Shown: one piece after another, positions 32,838 to 38,898 of the stretch
Numbering within the stretch: the first letter of the stretch is position 1
Layout: every line of letters begins with the position of its first letter
Assembly: GCA_003049485.1 (NCBI GenBank)
Contig: PYST01000083.1
Location: 85,444-124,341 of the forward strand
Length of the DNA: 38,898 nucleotides
Reading direction: 5' to 3'
DNA from: Ophioceras dolichostomum
Taxonomy: Eukaryota; Ascomycota; Sordariomycetes; Magnaporthales; Ophioceraceae
Notes under the pieces: generated by a model
Databases searched by the model: none
What the model was told of the DNA's origin: nothing
Seen by the model: the letters and a program-made list of their open reading frames with translations, nothing else
Program-made: the position numbers and the translations under genes

Positions 32838-33511
32838 ATGGCCAGTCCAAATACAACCCAGCAGAGCGCCGCCGACGAGTCCACTCCCCTCCTTTCCACG
32901 ACCACCGAGCACTCCAACTCCGACTCCTGCGGCTGCTCGCGTTCCGGCTCTGGTTCCAACTCCTCCGACGTCGCACAACAACACGAACCCGAATCTTCGA
33001 TGGCCTCCTCCCTCTTCTGGCGGGTAGGCGCCCTCTACGGCGCCAGCGCCGTCGCCCTCGGCGCGTTCGGCGCCCACGGGCTCAAGAACCACGTCGGCGA
33101 CGACCCGAAGAAGCTGGCTAACTGGTCGACGGCGGCGCAGTATCAAGTTCGTGTTCCCCTTCAAGTCATTATCACCATCAAAACCCCCACCACTGCGCCA
33201 CCTTTCCCCATCACTTCATTACCAACCTCCGGTCGATGGCGGATTTTTTTTATTATTTTTTTTATAATTAACGCGGAAAACAGCTCGTCCACTCCGTCGT
33301 GATCCTCCTCGCAGCCGGCAACGGCAGTCCCCTGGCGGCAACCCTCCTAACCACCGGCGTGACCATGTTCAGCGGCAGCCTTTACGCACTGGTGCTGGAC
33401 CCGGAGCGGTTCAAGGTCTTGGGCCCCGTCACCCCGCTGGGCGGATTGTGCATGATCGGTGGCTGGCTCATTTTGGGATTCGCAAGCCGAGGGCGCGTTT
33501 TCCGTCGATGA
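32838..33511 (+). CDS. DUF423 family small membrane protein
   Basis: There are two exons, 32838-33146 and 33284-33511, giving 178 aa. The 137-nt intron has a poly-T tract, a TTAAC branch and a CAG acceptor. The splice joins TAAQYQ to LVHSVVILLA, as expected for the family. The DUF423 signature GAFGAHGLK is at about residues 75-83. Membrane spans lie at about 64-81, 104-114, 120-142 and 153-171. The first 54 residues are Ser/Asp-rich and not part of the domain, so translation could also begin at Met55 (ATG 33000), where the family core starts. DUF423 proteins are small integral membrane proteins of unknown function, found from bacteria to fungi. Confidence 0.88.
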
Positions 33512-34262
33512 GGAAAAGCCGGCAGGCCGGCTTGTCGTCTTCTTTGACTTGCTTGGCTTCCTCGTTTGTATGTAGTAGTAAAAGAAAGTGTATTTGAAAG
33601 ACTAGCGTAATGTTAGTTGGTTGGTTTGCTCGAATCTTCTGTACATATCTGTACCTGGGTACCTACCCACCTAAGTACCAGCTACCTTGCCTTAGATCTC
33701 ACATCCTCCGGCTCTCTCTCCATTTCCTCCCTTCGATTCCTTTATGTGCTTCCTCCCTGTGTGCTGTTGTGGGGATGGTTCTGGCCAAACGCCAAGCTCT
33801 CATCAGTATCATCCGAAAGCATAAAGGATCGAACAACAAAGAGCGAAAGGAGGGAAGCAAAACCTGGACGTTGGTTGGGATAGAGAAGAAGAGAAATGCT
33901 CCAGACTATATGGCTACCTAGGTAAGATGACATAGAAAGTAAGCAAGAAAGCAAGAAAGCAAAGCGCAAGAAGAAGCAGAAGGAGGGGTGGGTATCTAGT
34001 GCTAGCAATGCGCTGCGCGGCCACCACTTGCTTCCCCGGCCATCGACGCGTGAGCGGAGAGAGATAGAGAGAGAGAGAAACCTCGACTAACCATGGGGAT
34101 ATTACATTAATTCGTGAATGTTCAAAAACAAGCCAAAATAAAAACTCAGCGCACGCAGAAGTCAGACAGACACTGAGAAAACTCATCTCATCATCTCGTC
34201 ATCAAAAAACGAACCATCACTGCACTTTGTAACACTCCTCCGCCTTCAGTCGCATCCCTCTC
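33512..34262. other. Intergenic region between convergent genes
   Basis: This region holds the 3' UTRs of the DUF423 gene (+) and the coiled-coil gene (-). It has a TACCTGGGTACCTACC-type cluster at 33654-33680, a small AAGCAAG tandem at 33941-33965 and a GA microsatellite at 34057-34079. No gene is supported. Confidence 0.55.
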
Positions 34263-36252
34263 CTACTCGGCAGCAGCCTTGGTCTCCTCTCCCTCTCCCT
34301 CACCATCTCCGTTCACGACGACGGCTTCGTCCGCCTTCTTCTCCTCCACAGCAGCAGCAGGAGCAGCCTCAGCCGGCTTAGCCGCGGCGGCCTCGGCGGC
34401 CGCCGTCGCCGCGATCTGGAACTTTTCAATCTCGGCTGTCAAGCCCTCAACCGCGTCCTCCGCGACCTTAACCTTCTCCTCCAAACTAGCCGCCGTCTCC
34501 TCTGCGGCCTTGGCCTTCTCCTCAGCACTCTTCACCTCCGCCTCCAAGTCGCTCGCCTTCGCCGCAGCAGCCTTGACCTCATGCTTCAGCGCCGTCACTT
34601 CCTCTGAGGCGGCCTCTAGCTTCCCCTCCAGCTCTGCCTTCCCGTCCTTCTCGTCAGCAAGCGCTTTCACCAGCTCCGCCACCTTGGTCTCCGTAGACCC
34701 CGCCTTGCCCTCCAGCTCCGCAACGGCGGCTTCCAGACCGGAAAGCTTGGCGGCAGCAGCCTCGGCGCCGGCGCCGGACTCGGCGAGCTGCGCCTCCAGG
34801 CCGGTGACCTTCGCGGCAGTCGCCTCGGCGGCAGTCTTCGCCTCAGCAACAGCAGCGCTCTCCTTCTCGAGGGCGGCCTTCGTCTCCGCGTGCGCGGCCT
34901 TCTCGGCCTCGAGGACGCCCTGCGCCTCCGCGGCGGCACCGTCGCCAGCCTTCTTCGCCTCGGCGAGCGCGGCGGCGTGCTCGGCCTCGAGCGCCGTTTT
35001 CGCCTCGGCTGCCGCAGCCGCAGCCGCAGCGGCGTTCTTCTCCAGCGCGGCCTTCGTCCCGGCGTGGGCGGCCTTCTCCACCTCGAGCGACGCCGTGACG
35101 GCAGCGACCGCCTCCTCCGCCTTGGCAGCCGCCTCGGCGGCGGCCTTGTCGGCGGCGGCCAGCTTCTCGGCGATGTTGGCCTCTAGGGCGGCGATCTGCG
35201 CCTTGGCGGCCTCGGCCACGGTCTGTGCCTCGCGCGAGAGGTCGTCGTACTGCTTCTTCGCCGCGTCGGTTGCCGCCTCTGACTCGGCGAGGCGCTTGGC
35301 GGCCTCGGCAGCCGCGCCGGAGTTCGCCGCCTTGCCCGCCTCGAGCTCGGTCTTGAGTTGCGCGATGTCCCCCTCCAGCCTCTCCTTGAGCTCGGTGGCC
35401 TCGAGCTGCCGGCGCGCGAGCTCGTCTTCGGCGGTCTTCTTGTCGTTCGACGCTTCGGTGGAGAGCTGGGTGAGCTGGCCCTCGAGGTCGGCGACCTTCG
35501 CAGCGGCCTCGGTCTTGACAGTGGATGTCTCTGCGCGGGCGGCGTCGAGGTCGGCTGACAGGGCGGCGATCTTGGCCTCCAGCTCGCTCTTCAAAGCGTC
35601 CTTGGCGGCGCTAGCGTCTGCGGCCGCCTTGGTGCTTTCTTCGCGGAGGGAGGTGATGGTGCTCTGGGCAGCGTCGTGCTTGGAGGTGGCGTCGGCGAGG
35701 GAGGCCTTGAGCTGCTCGATCTCGGCGCTCAGCTCTGATTTGGTCTTCTCTAGTGCATCCTGGTTATAAGAGTACGGATATCGGTGGTCAGTTCATGGCT
35801 TCGCAACGGCATGGTTGGAGCAGGGACGGGGGTTGGTAACATTCTTGACATACGATCTTGCTCTGGTACTCCTTCTCGCTGGCCTCCTTCGCCTGTTGCG
35901 CATCGGCCAACTGTTGCTCGACGGCAGCCTTCTCCTTCTTCAGGGTCTCGACCTGGGATGACAGCTCGTCGACGCTCTGCAGCAGAGTCTTGATCTCGCC
36001 CTCGCGAGCGAGCAGGTCGCCGTTCAAGCTCTTCACCTTCTCCTCCGCCTCGGCCTTTTGCTTTTCGACCTCAGTGTTGGACGACGAGAGCTCGTCAGCC
36101 CGCGTCCTCAAGGTTGATATCTCGCCCTCGCGGGTGTTGATCTGCTCGTTCGCCGAGGACAGCTGGGCCTCGACCTCGGTCAGCTTCGACTGCAGCTCCG
36201 TGAGCTTGGTTTCCTTGGACTCGCTCGAGCCACCGAACATTGACCGGAACAT
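34263..36252 (-). CDS. Long Ala/Glu/Lys-rich coiled-coil protein
   Basis: There are two exons on the minus strand, 36252-35854 and 35759-34263, giving 631 aa. The 94-nt intron has a GTATGT donor and CAG acceptor and keeps phase (QSKI then DALEKTKSEL). ATG 36252 starts MFRSMFGGSSESKETKL; an alternative is ATG 36240. Nearly the whole protein is heptad-like helix with Glu, Lys, Ala and Leu (TELQSKLTEVEAQLSSANE; VETLKKEKAAVEQQL). Residues in the middle repeat a block of the type LEAEKAAHAETKAALEK twice. The end is acidic (GDGEGEGEETKAAAE). There is no signal peptide or membrane span. It resembles tropomyosin- or myosin-tail-like structural proteins by composition only. It probably forms long dimers in the cytoplasm. 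No orthologue is named. Confidence 0.85.
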
Positions 36253-38898
36253 GGTTGCTGTTGGTGGTAGTTGATTGTGCGGTATGGGACTTTTTCTTTT
36301 CGGTAGGGATTTCGGAGATTTCGTTGTGGTTAGCTTTGGAGGATTGGTGTGGACTCGCGTCACACAGTTGAAAGAGAACAGGACTTCGTTGGGTTTTGTG
36401 TTGGAGTCGAGCCGGAGCGATCACGGGAGGTGGTCTGCCTGCGTGGGCGGTTGAACCGTGCTAATAACTGTTGCAAGCTCAGAGCTGCTGCAGGGTTTTG
36501 GCATCAAAGACTGTTAGCTCCCGCTGTCGAACTCAAAATCTTTATGATGTGAACGGCACAGAGACAGTTGGGATGAACCGTTGGGGCGGGCCGTTCTAGC
36601 TTCCGCCTCGAGCGAGGAGTTACTTACCAGTCAGTCGTCGAGCTTCTTTGCTTCTTCTGAGGAGTCGAGCTTGCTTGTTGGAGGAGAAAGGCGATGGTGT
36701 TGCAGCGGAAAGTGCGGGAGAAAGAAGAAAATATTGCACCGGCTGGACAAACAGCCAGGCAGCACAGGCGATAAGTCAAGCTAGCCAGGTGCCAGGTCAC
36801 CCCCCAGTCCATCAGTCAGTGAAGCGGAGCGGAGGAGAAAAAAAATTGAGGATGGGTAGCTGCAGCAACTGGCGGGGCAGCGCTGTCCATCCAGTCAGCG
36901 CTGGTCAGGTGGGCCAGCGGTTCCACCAAATCACCACCTCATTTGCTGGATTGCGGTGGTTGTATCCCCAGACGTCCCCACCCGGTCCGAAAGCTGTGGT
37001 GGAATCTTTATATCGATAAGAGATATCGGCATCGCTCGCCTCATTCGTTTATTCACCGCTCCGTATCGAAAAAACGGTCGAGAAAGATGGTTGACTCCCT
37101 GACATGTGCGTTGTCCCATCGTTGGGCAAGGGAGGGAGCTCCTGCATCTGCATCAAGCATCGCCATACCTAGAAGGCATGATGAGATACAGTAGGTGCCT
37201 CGAGCGAGGTATGACGCGGATGCATGAAGAATGATAAGCTTCTCCCGCCTGATCTGTGTGAAGGGTTCCATTGGGCTTGATAGGCAGGTCAAAAAAGCCA
37301 ATCGCCTTGCAGCTCGGCACATCGAAATCGATTATCTTTGGGCGGCAAGTCACCACATCAAAAACCCATCCGCTCGTCTGCACCAAACCGCACTGCTGTC
37401 ATCGGCGCTTCGCGCCCAATAAGTTTCCGTTCCCAACCAGCAGCACTGGGCTGCAATGGCCGGTCATACTAAGCAGCCACAGACCGACTGCAAGACCTCT
37501 TTTCCCGCCTTATTAGCACGTTCCCGACGCAAAACATTCTGCACGGCTGGCTACGAAGTTCTTCTTGTCCTGTCCATCACCATCAGGGTCCAAGGCCCAC
37601 CAGCGCACAATCCTTCACAGACCCTTGCATCAAGCTAGCGCCGCGACGGCCGAGGCACCAGCGAACGTCTTGTGCCACTCGAGGCTTCCAGGTCAATGAG
37701 CCCGATTCCACCATCGCCTAAACTTCCGAACCATTCGGAGACTCTGCCTCATTCTTGAGCGTCAGCCCGGCAGCCATTTACAAGGGTCTTTGGCAATGTA
37801 TGTTCGTCCGGCTGTCCTCGACGAGGAGATGATGGGCGACGGATGTTGCCAAGCAAGGCCACAAATCCATGGCTGCCACTCACCGCCCATTCGTGACGTG
37901 TCATTCCACGCTGTCCATCAAAGCATCAAAGTTTGTCGACCACGTCAGCCTAGCCCATGGCATGGGCATCTATGGGCATCGACCCGAAACGTAGTCAAGG
38001 GTAAAACTCCGACGTGGATGTAATTTCGTGATGCACACATGTCGCGTGCGGGTGTGTCATCAGTCGGCACGTCATCACCAGCTGCCTACCGGCCTGATGG
38101 ATGCCGTAGCTTAGGTAGGTTCCTACCTACCAAGGCACCAATTTCGAATGATGTGCTGATTCGTCGGGTATTAATTTGCTATTGGAGGCTGTAAGGAAAG
38201 ATGAGAGGAAGCGTGATCCGTCCCTGGCCCCAGAGGCACTGAAGGCTGAACGGTCGCGTGTACGCAGAGCCTCCAGCAAGCCGGACAGCACTTCAACGGC
38301 AGCAAATAACCAAGAGTGGGCATATGGCAGATGCATGCACACAGCTGTGCGGCCTCACATCTCATGTCCCCATCACATGGAATACCCTGACGCTCCCCAG
38401 GGACCCTGTCGCCGTCTTCTCGAGCTGGCCCCTTTTATTGTTCCATGCCACAACATCCCGCTCTACCAGAGCACAAATATTGAGCACCCCAAGCTCCAAG
38501 CCATATAAGCCCTGCCCATAACGGCGGTAGGCCCTTTTCCCCGTGAGTGGTGTCCCGCCAGCCTTCTTCAGGTGGTATTGGTACACTCCGCCTTAGCACT
38601 CGCAACTCTTGCCGCCTCGCAGTCGCTGTCCACGAACTTAGTTGAGCTCAACAGCCTACCACACGCCTCCCCCGGTCGCCCATTCGGCTCCAGGTTTCCC
38701 CCAGCAGCGTCGCAAAGGAATGTCGGGAGAGATGTATTGCCGTCTGGGCTTCTGCACGTGCCGTGGAATTAGTCCGGTCCGATGGCTTGGGCAACGTTTC
38801 CGAGAGATGGTTCTGTTGGTTCATAGTAGGTACCTGCTCACGTGGCAGCTGTTGCCTCAGTCCTAAGGCATCAACTTCCAAGGCATCTACCTACCAAG
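36253..38898. other. Right-end region without a supported gene
   Basis: The 36253-36600 part is the promoter/leader of the coiled-coil gene. Beyond it are short, scattered open frames on both strands without a domain or splice logic. TAGGTAGG/CCTACCTACC words cluster at 38110-38140 and again at the very end (38825-38898). A gene lying mostly outside the window could have its promoter here. Confidence 0.5.

Noticed and set aside
34279..35769. A 496-codon open frame on the + strand opposite the coiled-coil gene
   Set aside because: It is Ala/Ser-rich and antisense to a convincing coiled-coil exon. Long antisense frames are expected opposite GC-rich, Ala/Glu-biased coding DNA.
1..38898. CRISPR array, rRNA or tRNA genes, bacterial operons
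   Set aside because: None was seen. Spliced genes and fungal protein families show this is nuclear fungal DNA.

Overview
This window looks like nuclear DNA of a filamentous ascomycete, most probably a Sordariomycete. The genes have short GT-AG introns (about 72 to 181 nt), often with CTAAC-like branch points. Coding DNA is GC-rich at third codon positions. The proteins include a polyglutamine-bearing striatin of the PRO11/HAM-3 type, a lytic polysaccharide monooxygenase, a CDH-type cytochrome domain and a fungal NLR-type gene. The exact species cannot be read from the sequence. Exon coordinates were worked out by hand from splice sites and reading-frame continuity.

Layout, left to right. 1-1928 is a non-coding leader that starts with a C homopolymer. 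1929-4051 (+) is a membrane protein with a cysteine-rich PAN/WSC-like ectodomain and a His/Gln-rich tail. 6151-9165 (+) is striatin, in four exons. 10425-11153 (-) is a secreted cytochrome-only (AA8-like) protein. 12877-13760 (+) is Pho88/Snd3. 14417-15916 (+) is the XPA/Rad14 repair protein. 16699-20815 (-) holds the remains of an NLR-type gene: an alpha/beta-hydrolase part (19121-20815) and a NACHT part (16699-18553), separated by an AT-rich stretch. 21590-22573 (+) is a two-TM protein gene with one in-frame TAG. 23936-25553 (+) is a secreted M28 aminopeptidase in five exons. 27633-28433 (+) is a DUF4336 protein. 31098-32090 (+) is an AA9 LPMO. 32838-33511 (+) is a DUF423 membrane protein. 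34263-36252 (-) is a long Ala/Glu/Lys-rich coiled-coil protein. 36253-38898 shows no gene I can support.

How the genes relate. Most are unrelated housekeeping genes: repair, ER targeting or phosphate, and STRIPAK signalling. Two secreted redox proteins, the AA8-like cytochrome and the AA9 LPMO, could act together on plant cell wall polysaccharide, but they lie about 20 kb apart and share no promoter. The 16.7-22.6 kb segment is the accessory part. It carries a decayed hydrolase-NACHT immune-receptor-like gene next to a second gene broken by a nonsense codon, with an AT-rich patch between the two NLR halves. The nonsense codons fit C-to-T change in a CpA context, as in repeat-induced point mutation (RIP). 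The other notable structures are two diverged copies of a roughly 115-125 bp MITE-like element (5064-5178 and 9485-9610), a 14-bp perfect hairpin at 12527-12595, and many TACCTA/TAGGTA palindromic words in intergenic DNA.
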